A DNA stretch of 16,557 bases from Azoarcus sp031546845 (GTDB taxonomy: Bacteria > Pseudomonadota > Gammaproteobacteria > Burkholderiales > Rhodocyclaceae). The stretch lies in assembly GCA_031546845.1 (NCBI GenBank), contig JAVBJT010000032.1:1-16557 (forward strand), written 5' to 3'. This document shows positions 8,043 to 14,769 of the stretch, piece after piece; within the stretch, counting starts at the first letter, position 1, and each line of letters opens with the position of its first letter. A program made the translations under genes and the position numbers. The notes beneath the pieces are model-generated. The model searched no databases. It saw only the letters and a program-made list of their open reading frames with translations, and had not been told where the DNA came from.

Positions 8043-8644
8043 GTGATCGGGTAGCTGAACAAACTGTCTTCTTCCTGCGTGCCCGAGCCGATGTTGTGGA
8101 TGACCAAAGGCCGTTTGCCATCTGGGCTCCGCTTGTCTGACACAATGACGATGTGCGGCAATTTTCCGCCGATCATTTGCGTGACGAGATCACCAGGCCG
8201 GTAATTGGATATTTCGTCGCTGACTTGGAGTTGTGCGCGACGTCTCTTGAAAAACGTCTGGAGATTGGGCACGCGACGATGATCGATGTTGGCGTCCGTG
8301 GTTTTTAATCCCCAGGTCTTTGGGTAAACGGAAAAATGGGCTGTCATGTCCTCATGAACCGCTTTTTGGAGGTCAAGACCGAAAGCCTTGCGATAGGCCC
8401 GGATGATCACGTCGGTGCAGACACCGCGTTCCTCCAACACGTCGCCATTCGGATAGGCCAGATTAACGTAAGCACCGTCGTAAAAGCGCGTAACGTCGAT
8501 CTGGGTGCGGGCGGCTAAAATCAATTTAGCTGCCTTGGGGCTTGTTGAAGATTGTTGTCGGGCGGGTTGAGCCTGAACGATGCTCCCCGAAATAACGGCC
8601 AGAAAGCAGGCTGTCACGAAGAAGATGGTGCGCCAAACGGCCAT
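8018..8644 (-). CDS. Secreted DUF1287 (NlpC/P60-like) protein
   Basis: A 208-residue protein. Residues 1-25 are a Sec signal peptide (basic MAVWR, hydrophobic FFVTACFLAVISGSIV, cleavage after VQA). The rest matches the DUF1287 family: ARTQIDVTRFYDGAYVNLAYPNGDV, then GVCTDVIIRAYRKAFGLDLQ with the conserved Cys76, then YRPGDLVTQM and GKLPHIVIVSD with a conserved His, as in an NlpC/P60-type Cys-His site. A periplasmic role on peptidoglycan or another amide is a family-level expectation, not shown. The ATG at 8644 has GGGAG about 6 nt upstream. Its last codons lie in a 42-bp repeat whose second copy is just upstream of the gene, indicating a past duplication or insertion. Confidence 0.88.
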   Translation of the reverse strand: MAVWRTIFFVTACFLAVISGSIVQAQPARQQSSTSPKAAKLILAARTQIDVTRFYDGAYVNLAYPNGDVLEERGVCTDVIIRAYRKAFGLDLQKAVHEDMTAHFSVYPKTWGLKTTDANIDHRRVPNLQTFFKRRRAQLQVSDEISNYRPGDLVTQMIGGKLPHIVIVSDKRSPDGKRPLVIHNIGSGTQEEDSLFSYPITGHYRYLP

Positions 8645-8713
8645 GCTTTCTCCCTGGAAGTCAGATTATAGGTATTGGAATACACGTTACCCTACCTCTG
8701 ATGAGCTAAGGAG

Positions 8714-8755
8714 TTCATCTCCGTGCCAACTTACGGCAAATACCGACAATGCCCG
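8714..8755. repeat. 42-bp direct repeat, copy 2 (orphan DUF1287 3' end)
   Basis: Same orientation as 8001-8042, with two mismatches, 713 bp away. On the minus strand it still reads GHCRYLP and a stop, the C-terminus of the DUF1287 protein (GHYRYLP), but no coding body precedes it; the sequence to its right is AT-rich and leads to the GrpB-family gene. It is therefore either the scar of a second gene copy or one side of an insertion. The remaining 8645-8831 gap shows nothing else apart from the GrpB ribosome site. Confidence 0.88.
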
Positions 8756-8831
8756 ATTTTAATTTTTTTGAGCGCCACAATAACGTACTGCACAAGCGAT
8801 ATCAGTGCGATATGAAAATAAGGATAAATCC

Positions 8832-9443
8832 ATGACCATCACAAAATCAATAATCACACACTATGTCATTAATCCTGAGGATAGCTATTTTGTGCATGGA
8901 ATTTCTCCTGTGGAGATAGTCGAAGTAGTGGCTTATGATTGCTCATGGCCTGAAATATACGCCGAAGTGGCATCTTCCATTGAGAAGGGACTAGGTTCGA
9001 GCGCACAAAGAATAGACCATGTTGGCTCCACTGCCATACCGGGCATTGCGGCTAAACCTGTGATTGATATTGACCTGACAGTTGCTGATCCTACTGATGA
9101 AGAAAACTACGTGCCTGCACTCGAAAATCTAGGTTTCCAACTTATTGTCCGTGAACCACGTTTCCACGAACATCGTCTTTTTCACCTTGAAAAGCCGAGA
9201 GTTAATTTGCATGTTTTTGGCCCAGATTGCCCGGAAACAATCCGACATTTGTTATTTCGAGACTGGCTTCGCCAATCACCAGCGGACTGTCATCTGTATG
9301 CCAATGCAAAGTTAGATGCGGTCCAAGGTTGCAGGTTAGACATTGCAAAATATCATGAGAACAAACAGAATGTGGTTCATTGTATTTATATGAAAATATT
9401 CAAATCATTAGGTTTAATCGACAATGAAGACGTGCAAAAATGA
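8832..9443 (+). CDS. GrpB family (UPF0157) protein
   Basis: A 203-residue protein. The family signature is at about residues 62-84: DHVGSTAIPGIAAKPVIDID, the nucleotidyltransferase-fold GS...D.D pattern of GrpB/COG2320. Further family blocks are RLFHLEKPRVNLHVFGP, LLFRDWLRQSP and the C-terminal YHENKQNVV. Some homologues are fused to dephospho-CoA kinase, but the biochemical role of free-standing members is not settled. The start is the ATG at 8832 with AAGGAT 7 nt upstream, rather than the in-frame ATG at 8805, which would overlap that ribosome site. The gene is markedly AT-richer than the metabolic operons and is typical of genes carried in integrons and accessory islands, so recent acquisition is likely. 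Confidence 0.88.
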   Translation: MTITKSIITHYVINPEDSYFVHGISPVEIVEVVAYDCSWPEIYAEVASSIEKGLGSSAQRIDHVGSTAIPGIAAKPVIDIDLTVADPTDEENYVPALENLGFQLIVREPRFHEHRLFHLEKPRVNLHVFGPDCPETIRHLLFRDWLRQSPADCHLYANAKLDAVQGCRLDIAKYHENKQNVVHCIYMKIFKSLGLIDNEDVQK

Positions 9444-9475
9444 TACTCAAAACAGAACGATTATACCTAAGAAAT

Positions 9476-9492
9476 CTCTGATCAATTCAGAG
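9476..9492. terminator. Small hairpin after the GrpB gene, possible weak terminator
   Basis: CTCTGA (9476-9481) and TCAGAG (9487-9492) form a perfect 6-bp stem with a 5-nt loop, 32 nt after the GrpB stop. There is no T-run, so an intrinsic terminator is only a weak possibility. Confidence 0.25.
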
Positions 9493-9528
9493 CCTGTAAG
9501 ATACTGAAGTCATAAAACGGGCTGCCTC

Positions 9529-9645
9529 ATGAAACAAACGATCTTCGCCTCGCTGGCCTTCGATAGGAAGAATAAGCAAACTCGCCGAGAGCGCTTTTGG
9601 GCGGAGATGGAGCAGGTCGTTCCTTGGGCGTTGCTGCTGGCCTAA
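9529..9645 (+). pseudogene. IS5-family transposase, N-terminal remnant
   Basis: A 38-codon frame from the ATG at 9529 to TAA at 9643-9645. The product (MKQTIFASLAF then KKQ-like KNKQTRRERFW, then AEMEQVVPWALLLA) matches the start of IS5-group transposases, where KQTRRERFLAEMEQVVPW is followed by ALIEPHYP. One extra base after the final GCC would read on as A-L-I-D, so the fragment ends in both a frameshift and loss of the remaining roughly 300 residues including the DDE domain. No terminal inverted repeat is visible on the left. It is a relic of transposition at the edge of the accessory stretch. Confidence 0.72.
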
Positions 9646-10037
9646 TCGACGACGGAGCTGAGACAAAATATCGGCGAATACATCGCATAAACCCAGATGC
9701 AAAATCCTGAAAGCATCACACCCCATAGCGTGAACATTCCCCGCAGGTAACGCCTGTCATACTGGGCAGGGTAATGCGGGGATTTCACCAGGCAAACCAG
9801 GAGCACCGCAGCCGTAACCGGCAGCAGCCCCCACAGATAACGTGCTTTGATAAAAACTAGCGTAATCAGCGGCAAATCGGCACCAAATGCCTCAAAAACC
9901 CTATTGAACTGCTGAGTCGCCAAATACAGCCCGACCCCGAAAATTAGCGCTACCGGCAAGCTTGCCCAACAAGTCCACCGTAAACTCCGGCTCTGCGGAT
10001 ACAGCCTCGAATCTCCCACCCTCACACTCCTATTCAT
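9642..10037 (-). CDS. Predicted three-helix membrane protein, unknown
   Basis: A 131-residue protein read from the ATG at 10037 (MNRSVRVGDS). Three hydrophobic helices are visible: about 22-43 (WASLPVALIFGVGLYLA), 66-84 (LWGLLPVTAAVLLVCLV) and 102-120 (TLWGVMLSGFCIWVYAM). The loop FEAFGADLPLITLVF resembles the FGA-LP-T segment seen in many small membrane proteins with GspF-like topology; no function follows from that. Its stop codon (9642-9644) lies inside the transposase remnant, so the C-terminus may have been altered by that insertion. The ribosome site is weak. It follows the AOR operon by 112 nt on the same strand but is probably unrelated to it. Confidence 0.55.
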   Translation of the reverse strand: MNRSVRVGDSRLYPQSRSLRWTCWASLPVALIFGVGLYLATQQFNRVFEAFGADLPLITLVFIKARYLWGLLPVTAAVLLVCLVKSPHYPAQYDRRYLRGMFTLWGVMLSGFCIWVYAMYSPIFCLSSVVD

Positions 10038-10121
10038 TCTTTCACCGGAACATCTCGACGCCGAACAACTGCGCGGAATTCCATGAATTTTGCTAAACCA
10101 CGCCACGAGTTGTCCACGTCC

Positions 10122-10161
10122 GGCGGTGGCTTCGTCTGACGCGATAAGCTTAGCCGCCGCC
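10122..10161. terminator. GC-rich inverted repeat at the end of the AOR operon
   Basis: GGCGGTGGCT (10122-10131) pairs with AGCCGCCGCC (10152-10161) around a 20-nt loop, with one imperfect position, overlapping the last codons and stop of the last AOR-operon gene. It is placed as a 3'-end stem would be, but with no U-tract. It could be a Rho-linked or RNA-stabilising stem. Confidence 0.3.
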
Positions 10162-10476
10162 TTTGTGCATCGCCCGATCTAGCTTCGCCAACCATTGGCG
10201 CAGCACGGCCATCTCATCACCATAAAACCGATAACGGACGATAAGGCACGGTAGTGTGAGCGCGCCAAGACGACGCGCGCCGGCAGCTTCAATCTCGATT
10301 TCGAGTATTGACGCACCATCGTGCAAGCGGAACCGTCCCGTGTCCAGCGTTTCGACGCCGCCTTGCCAGGCCGCGCGCAGATCACGCTCGAACGCGGCGG
10401 GCGTAGCCGTCAGTTCACGCTCGAAAACGAGCGACGCAAATCGCTCCTCCGTAGGCCGCGCTCCGCTTTCAGCCAC
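10150..10476 (-). CDS. Unknown protein, fifth gene of the AOR operon, ends in Gly-Gly-Gly
   Basis: A 108-residue soluble protein with no family I can name. The chosen start is a GTG at 10476, which overlaps the MoaD-like stop by 8 nt (GTGGCTGA) and so suits translational coupling; an ATG at 10506 would add ten Arg-rich residues with no ribosome site. Visible blocks are ERFASLVFERELTATPAAFERDLRAAW, an alternating hydrophobic stretch RFRLHDGASILEIEIEAAGARRLGALTLPCLIVRYRF, and a C-terminal helix WLAKLDRAM followed by HKGGG. Position and overlap argue for a role in maturation or assembly of the aldehyde oxidoreductase or its metal cofactor. The glycine tail resembles the processed end of sulfur-carrier proteins, which is an observation only. 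Confidence 0.7.
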   Translation of the reverse strand: MAESGARPTEERFASLVFERELTATPAAFERDLRAAWQGGVETLDTGRFRLHDGASILEIEIEAAGARRLGALTLPCLIVRYRFYGDEMAVLRQWLAKLDRAMHKGGG

Positions 10477-10720
10477 CCGCGATCGGCGGCCACACGGCCA
10501 GTTCATCGCCGTCGATCAGACTACGGCAGAGGCGCTCGGCGGGCGGAACGAACACGCCATTCACCAGCACCAGATGGGCGCTGCGCTCCGGCACCTGGTA
10601 GCGGTGGATGAGATCGGCCACCGTGGTTCCCTCCGCAATGTCGAGTTCGAGGCGGTTGTTGCGGCTACCCAACGGCAGATAGTCGGACAGTGAAGCGAAC
10701 AGCTTGAATGCGACTTTCAC
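10469..10720 (-). CDS. MoaD/ThiS-type sulfur carrier protein
   Basis: An 83-residue ubiquitin-fold protein. It begins VKVAFKLFASLSDYLP, the standard MoaD opening, contains VLVNGVFVPPAE and LIDGDELAVWPP, and ends in IAGG, the Gly-Gly tail that is adenylated and thiocarboxylated in molybdopterin synthesis. The start is a GTG at 10720, 13 nt after the aorC stop; upstream in-frame ATGs would overlap aorC. Its presence inside an aldehyde oxidoreductase operon points to a dedicated supply of dithiolene sulfur for the tungsto- or molybdopterin of AorB. Whether it works with the housekeeping MoaE is inference. It overlaps the next gene by 8 nt. Confidence 0.88.
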   Translation of the reverse strand: MKVAFKLFASLSDYLPLGSRNNRLELDIAEGTTVADLIHRYQVPERSAHLVLVNGVFVPPAERLCRSLIDGDELAVWPPIAGG

Positions 10721-10733
10721 TGTACAGCCCCGT

Positions 10734-12002
10734 TCAGCGGGCAAGCGCCTGCGGCTGAGCGCGGGCGATATAAGCCTCGGCAAAACGCAGCGGCGCTTCC
10801 AGCAGACGCGCTTTCCATTCGCCCAGACGGAGCCTGCCGTGAATCAGCCCCCGTAGCGCGCCGATGTGCTCGGTCAGGCCGATGGCGGTAGCGCCGATCA
10901 AAATATCGTCGCGAAATTGCAGGCTGAGGTAACGATGGCGCGCTTCGTCGGCATGCTCGACACCCGCGCCGCCACGCTCGGCTGCTTCGCCCCACCATTG
11001 GCCGAAGGAGGTGGAAATGAGCCCGAGCGTGTCGAGCACGTTGATCGCCAGCACACCCTTGAGCCTCGCCTCGCGCCCGGCCATATTGAGCGCGGCCACG
11101 CGCGCCTGATCGGCGGCGTTGGGCTGGATGGCGGCAACCAAGTGCGCGCCGGTGAACAGATCGGGCGCCTCGGCAACGTCGCCGGCGGCGTAGATGCCGG
11201 GCACGCTGGTTTCGAGGCGGTCGTCGACCAACACGCCCTTGGCCACATGCACCGGCGTTTGTTCGAGAAAGGAAACATTGGGCGCGACGCCAGCCGCGAC
11301 GATGACAAGATCGCACGCAAGCCGCTCGCCGGTGGATAGCGCCACCGACAGCGGCGCATCGCCCTCGCCACGGTCGATGCGTTCGACCCCGGCCGAGGTG
11401 ACGACACGGATGCCTTTGTGCTCCACCCAACGCCGGATCATGCCGCCGGCCTGTGGCGTCATCATGCGCGGCACCATGCGGTCGCCCATCTCCACCACGG
11501 TCAGCACCACACCGCGCTGTGCCAGCGCTTCCATGATGATGCAGCCGATGAAGCCCGCGCCCAGTTGCAGCACGCGCGCGCCGGGACGGGCAAGCGCGGC
11601 GATGGCGCGGGCGTCGTCGAGCGTCCAGCAGGTTTGCACTTCGGGCAAGGTCACGCCCGGAATCGGCGGGCGTACCGGGTGCGAGCCGGTGGCGATTAGC
11701 AAGCGGTCGTAGGATTCGAAATGCCCGTCATCGAACAACAGGCTGCGCTTACCGGTATCCAGCGCCACGGCCCTGCCGCGCAGTTGGCGAACGCGCAGCG
11801 TATCGAAATAGCCCGCTTCCTTGCGCAGCCAGGTGCCGGATTCGTCGATGCTCCCTTCCAGCAGGTAAGGAATCGCCATGCGCGAATACGGCGGCGCGGC
11901 TTCGTTGCCGACCAGCACGATCTCGTCGCCCGGCGCGGCGCGGCGCAGCGTTTCGGCGGCGACGACGCCAGCCGGGCCGTTGCCGAGAATGATGTGTTTC
12001 AT
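10734..12002 (-). CDS. aorC: AOR FAD/NAD oxidoreductase subunit (AorC)
   Basis: A 422-residue flavoprotein of the pyridine-nucleotide disulfide oxidoreductase class II type. The FAD motif GNGPAG is at residues 7-12, the NAD-binding Rossmann motif VLQLGAGFIG near 145-155, and the second FAD contact YAAGDVAEAP near 280. No redox-active CxxxxC is present, so it is an electron-transfer subunit rather than a disulfide reductase. In the characterised Aromatoleum aromaticum enzyme the equivalent subunit passes electrons from aldehyde oxidation to NAD. The ATG at 12002 has a GGGAGG purine run about 9 nt upstream. A 107-nt gap with a strong hairpin separates it from aorB, unlike the tight spacing elsewhere in the operon, so its expression may be set separately. 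Confidence 0.9.
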   Translation of the reverse strand: MKHIILGNGPAGVVAAETLRRAAPGDEIVLVGNEAAPPYSRMAIPYLLEGSIDESGTWLRKEAGYFDTLRVRQLRGRAVALDTGKRSLLFDDGHFESYDRLLIATGSHPVRPPIPGVTLPEVQTCWTLDDARAIAALARPGARVLQLGAGFIGCIIMEALAQRGVVLTVVEMGDRMVPRMMTPQAGGMIRRWVEHKGIRVVTSAGVERIDRGEGDAPLSVALSTGERLACDLVIVAAGVAPNVSFLEQTPVHVAKGVLVDDRLETSVPGIYAAGDVAEAPDLFTGAHLVAAIQPNAADQARVAALNMAGREARLKGVLAINVLDTLGLISTSFGQWWGEAAERGGAGVEHADEARHRYLSLQFRDDILIGATAIGLTEHIGALRGLIHGRLRLGEWKARLLEAPLRFAEAYIARAQPQALAR

Positions 12003-12024
12003 GGAGCGTCCCCCTCCCCGATGA

Positions 12025-12061
12025 ACCGGCGCCCCGCGCTGTCACTGTGCGGGGCGCCGGT
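12025..12061 (-). repeat. 13-bp perfect GC-rich hairpin between aorB and aorC
   Basis: ACCGGCGCCCCGC (12025-12037) and GCGGGGCGCCGGT (12049-12061) are exact reverse complements around an 11-nt loop. The stem lies in the 107-nt gap after the aorB stop and ends 22 nt before the aorC start, just upstream of its ribosome site. No T-tract follows, so it is more likely an mRNA stability or processing element, or a partial terminator that sets the aorAB:aorC ratio, than a full terminator. Confidence 0.8.
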
Positions 12062-12109
12062 ATCCGTGCTTTTATGGCGTCATAACGTACGCTGTCGATG
12101 TGGCGCCGT

Positions 12110-13957
12110 TCATAACCCCAGCCGTGCCAGTGTTTCACCCGTGGGCGCACCCTCCGGCGTCCATCCGCGCACCTCGTAATACTCCGGCAGCATCTTCGCC
12201 AGATTATTCACCAAGCCCTTGGCCGGCCCTGTTTTGGCCGGCTCGGTGGTCAGGCGCGGCGGCAACGAATCGTCCTTCGCGGTAAAACCGGCGGCATTGT
12301 TGAACTGGCGCTCCATGTTCCAGATACGCTCGCCGACCACCGCGAGCTTTTCCATGCTCCAGTCACCCTCGCAGGCGGCGGCGATTTGCGGCTGCACGTC
12401 GGCCAACGTCCAAGCGAACGAGGTGAACACGCAAATGCCCGCGGAATCGAACACCGCGGTGGCATCCTGGAAGGTTTTCACCAATTCGGGTTTGCCATCG
12501 GTAACGAGCGGATCGGTTTTCTCTGGAATACCCAGCACTTCCGACGCCACGGTGTAGCCGCGCAAGTGGCAAGCGCCACGATTGGACGTGGCGTAAGCCA
12601 AACCCATACCCTGGATGCCGCGCGAATCGTAGGCGGGAAATTCCTGCCCCTTCACACTCATCGACAGTTCCGGGTGGCCGTACTTTTCGCACAGCCGTTT
12701 CGAGCCGAGGCCGATTTCACGGCCGAAGCCTTCACCCTTCGCCGTCATCTCCACCAGCCGCGCCAGCGCCTGGGCGGAACCGAACGGCGTGTCGATACCG
12801 ATCTGCGCGGCGGTGAGCACGCCCATTTCATACAACTCCATGGCCGCGCCAACCGTGGCGCCGAAGGAGATCGGGTCCATACCCTGCTCGTTGCAGATCA
12901 GGTTGGCGTACTGCAAAGCTTCCAGATCGCCCACGCCGTTGGCCGCGCCCAGCGCCCAGGCGGCCTCGTATTCCAGCCCGCCGGAAGCGCCCCAGTATTG
13001 CGGACTGTTCTTGACCGTGAAGTGATCCTTGTCGATTTGTGAAATGCGCCCGCAAGCAATCGTGCAGCCGAAGCAGGCGGCGTTCGTCACCAGATGCGTC
13101 TTACCGTCGGACGGGCGCTTTTCGTGCATGGCCTCGGCGGAAATCTTGCCGGCATCCTCGAATTGCACGTCGCGGTGATTGCGGGTGGGCAGCGCGCCGA
13201 TTTCGTTGATGACGTTCATCAACACCTGGGTGCCGTACTTCGGCAAGCCTTCGCCGGTCACCGCGTTGTCGGCCAGCACTTTCTTCGCCGCATTCGTCGC
13301 TTGCATGAACTCGCCGAAATTGCGAATGCCGGCAACGCCCTTGGTGCCGCGCAGGGCCACCGCCTTGAGGTTCTTCGACCCCATCACCGCGCCAACGCCG
13401 GAGCGGCCGGCCGCGCGGTGCAAATCATTCACGATACAGGCGAACAGCACCTGGTTTTCACCCGCCAGGCCAATCGATGAAACTCGCACCTGCGCGTCCT
13501 GCAATTCGTGCTTGATCGTTTCCTCGGTTTCCCAGCAGCTACGTCCCCACAAATGCGACGCATCGCGCAGCTCGGCCTTGTCGTTTTCAACGTAGAGATA
13601 AACCGGCTTGGGCGAGCGGCCCTCGAAAACGATCATGTCCCAGCCGGCGAACTTCAGCTCCGCGCCAAAAAAGCCACCCGAATTGGAACAGGCGATGGCG
13701 CCGGTGAGCGCGCCCTTGGTCACCACCGTGTAACGGCCCCCGGTGGAAGCCATCGTGCCGGTGAGCGGCCCGGTCGCCATGATCAGTTTGTTGTCCGGCG
13801 ACAGCGGATCGACCTTGGGATCGATCTCCGATACCAGATATTTCGACGCCAGCCCGCGCGAACCCAAATAATCCTGCGCCCATTGCATGTTCAGCGCCTC
13901 TTCGGCGCAAAGACCCGTACTCAAATTCACCCGCAGCAGTTTGCGATTCCAGCCCAT
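12110..13957 (-). CDS. aorB: Aldehyde:ferredoxin oxidoreductase catalytic subunit (AorB)
   Basis: A 615-residue protein, the normal AOR-family length. It oxidises aldehydes to carboxylic acids at a tungsto-bis(pyranopterin) centre. The N-terminal cofactor domain shows GGRYTVVTKGALTGAIACSNSGG and DHL-type NDLHRAAGRSGVGAVMGSKNL. The proximal [4Fe-4S] cluster ligands are Cys295, Cys298 and Cys302 (CFGCTIAC) plus Cys509 (SAGICVFT), matching the 288/291/295/494 spacing of Pyrococcus AOR. GACHLRG is also present. The ATG at 13957 is chosen because TAAGGAGG lies 5 nt upstream and MGWNRKLLRVNLSTG is the family start; the open frame back to 14248 shadows aorA. It starts 10 nt after aorA. Likely substrates are phenylacetaldehyde and related aldehydes; W rather than Mo is inferred from family. 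Confidence 0.96.
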   Translation of the reverse strand: MGWNRKLLRVNLSTGLCAEEALNMQWAQDYLGSRGLASKYLVSEIDPKVDPLSPDNKLIMATGPLTGTMASTGGRYTVVTKGALTGAIACSNSGGFFGAELKFAGWDMIVFEGRSPKPVYLYVENDKAELRDASHLWGRSCWETEETIKHELQDAQVRVSSIGLAGENQVLFACIVNDLHRAAGRSGVGAVMGSKNLKAVALRGTKGVAGIRNFGEFMQATNAAKKVLADNAVTGEGLPKYGTQVLMNVINEIGALPTRNHRDVQFEDAGKISAEAMHEKRPSDGKTHLVTNAACFGCTIACGRISQIDKDHFTVKNSPQYWGASGGLEYEAAWALGAANGVGDLEALQYANLICNEQGMDPISFGATVGAAMELYEMGVLTAAQIGIDTPFGSAQALARLVEMTAKGEGFGREIGLGSKRLCEKYGHPELSMSVKGQEFPAYDSRGIQGMGLAYATSNRGACHLRGYTVASEVLGIPEKTDPLVTDGKPELVKTFQDATAVFDSAGICVFTSFAWTLADVQPQIAAACEGDWSMEKLAVVGERIWNMERQFNNAAGFTAKDDSLPPRLTTEPAKTGPAKGLVNNLAKMLPEYYEVRGWTPEGAPTGETLARLGL

Positions 13958-13967
13958 GATCGCCTCC

Positions 13968-14447
13968 TTAAACCGTGGCCGAAGCCGGTGTATTGGCTTT
14001 TGCCGCCCAGGCGCGCATGCGGTCCAGCCCGGTCCAGTCGGCATCCACATAGGTGATCGCCCCGGTCGGGCACGCTTTCGCGCATGCGGGATCGCCCGCG
14101 CACAGGTCGCACTTCTGCACCTTGCCGGAATCCTGGTTGTAATTGATCGTGCCGAACGGACAGGCGATGGTGCACACCTTGCAGCCGACGCAGACATCGT
14201 CGAACACCTGCTTCGCCCCGGTGGCGAGATCGATGCGGATCGCATCAACCGGACAGGCGTTCAGACACCACGCCTCGGTGCACTGCGTACAGGTGTAAGG
14301 CACCTTGCGCCCTTCCTGTTCGAAGCTGAAAACCTTGATGCGCGATTTGCTCGGATTGATGACCCCGGTGTGTTCATACGAACAGGCCATCTCGCATTGC
14401 AGGCAGCCTGTACACTTTACGGGATCGATATGCAGGGATTTCCACAT
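13968..14447 (-). CDS. aorA: AOR ferredoxin-like electron transfer subunit (AorA)
   Basis: A 159-residue protein of the HycB/DmsB-like four-cluster ferredoxin type. Sixteen cysteines fall into four groups, starting with Cys12-x2-Cys15-x2-Cys18-x3-Cys22, then CTQCTEAWCLNACP, CVGCKVCTIACP and CDLCAGDPACAKACP, enough for four [4Fe-4S] clusters. It would carry electrons from AorB to AorC, as in the Aromatoleum aromaticum complex. The ATG at 14447 has AAGGAGG 7 nt upstream; the upstream frame to 14720 is non-family sequence and is rejected. It is the first gene of the operon, with about 200 nt of leader after the candidate promoter. There is no Tat or Sec signal, so it is cytoplasmic. Confidence 0.95.
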   Translation of the reverse strand: MWKSLHIDPVKCTGCLQCEMACSYEHTGVINPSKSRIKVFSFEQEGRKVPYTCTQCTEAWCLNACPVDAIRIDLATGAKQVFDDVCVGCKVCTIACPFGTINYNQDSGKVQKCDLCAGDPACAKACPTGAITYVDADWTGLDRMRAWAAKANTPASATV

Positions 14448-14650
14448 TGGCGGTTCCTCCTTGGTGTATTCCTCGATGTGAATGTGGGCGGAAAAACCAC
14501 GGCGCCACGACAAGCGCAGCCCCAACGGACAATCCTTCGGCCAAGGCATAAAGACCTTCAGGCTCTTTACACGCTTCCCGCCCGCACCACCTCGCGTTGC
14601 TCTATCTGATGCACGGCGTGATCTCCTCCGGCAACGTACGAGGCCGAAGC

Positions 14651-14690
14651 AGCATACGCCTGCGGCACTACTCGTCAATATAGATATATT
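14651..14690 (-). promoter_or_regulatory. Candidate sigma-70 promoter and palindrome for the AOR operon
   Basis: On the minus strand TTGACG (14673-14678, 5 of 6) and TATGCT (14651-14656, 4 of 6) are 16 nt apart. Directly upstream of the -35 and overlapping it is AATATA-GA-TATATT (14677-14690 read on plus), a perfect AT-rich palindrome in a GC-rich setting and a plausible activator site. The start would be near 14644, leaving a leader of about 195 nt before aorA; the leader has no frame I would call a gene. Confidence 0.4.
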
Positions 14691-14769
14691 CCAGCGCGGG
14701 CGCTGCTGCCAAAACCTCACCCCGCCTCGTCATTTCTCGGTATCGGTTTCCCCTGTGTGGACGTTTGCC

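Noticed and set aside
13958..14248. N-terminal extension of the AOR catalytic subunit
   Set aside because: The extension is out-of-frame aorA sequence; TAAGGAGG before 13957 and the family start MGWNRK fix the real start.
14448..14650. Moco/tungsten cofactor riboswitch in the aorA leader
   Set aside because: The leader is long enough and the context suits it, but I could not find the conserved core by eye, so it is not annotated.
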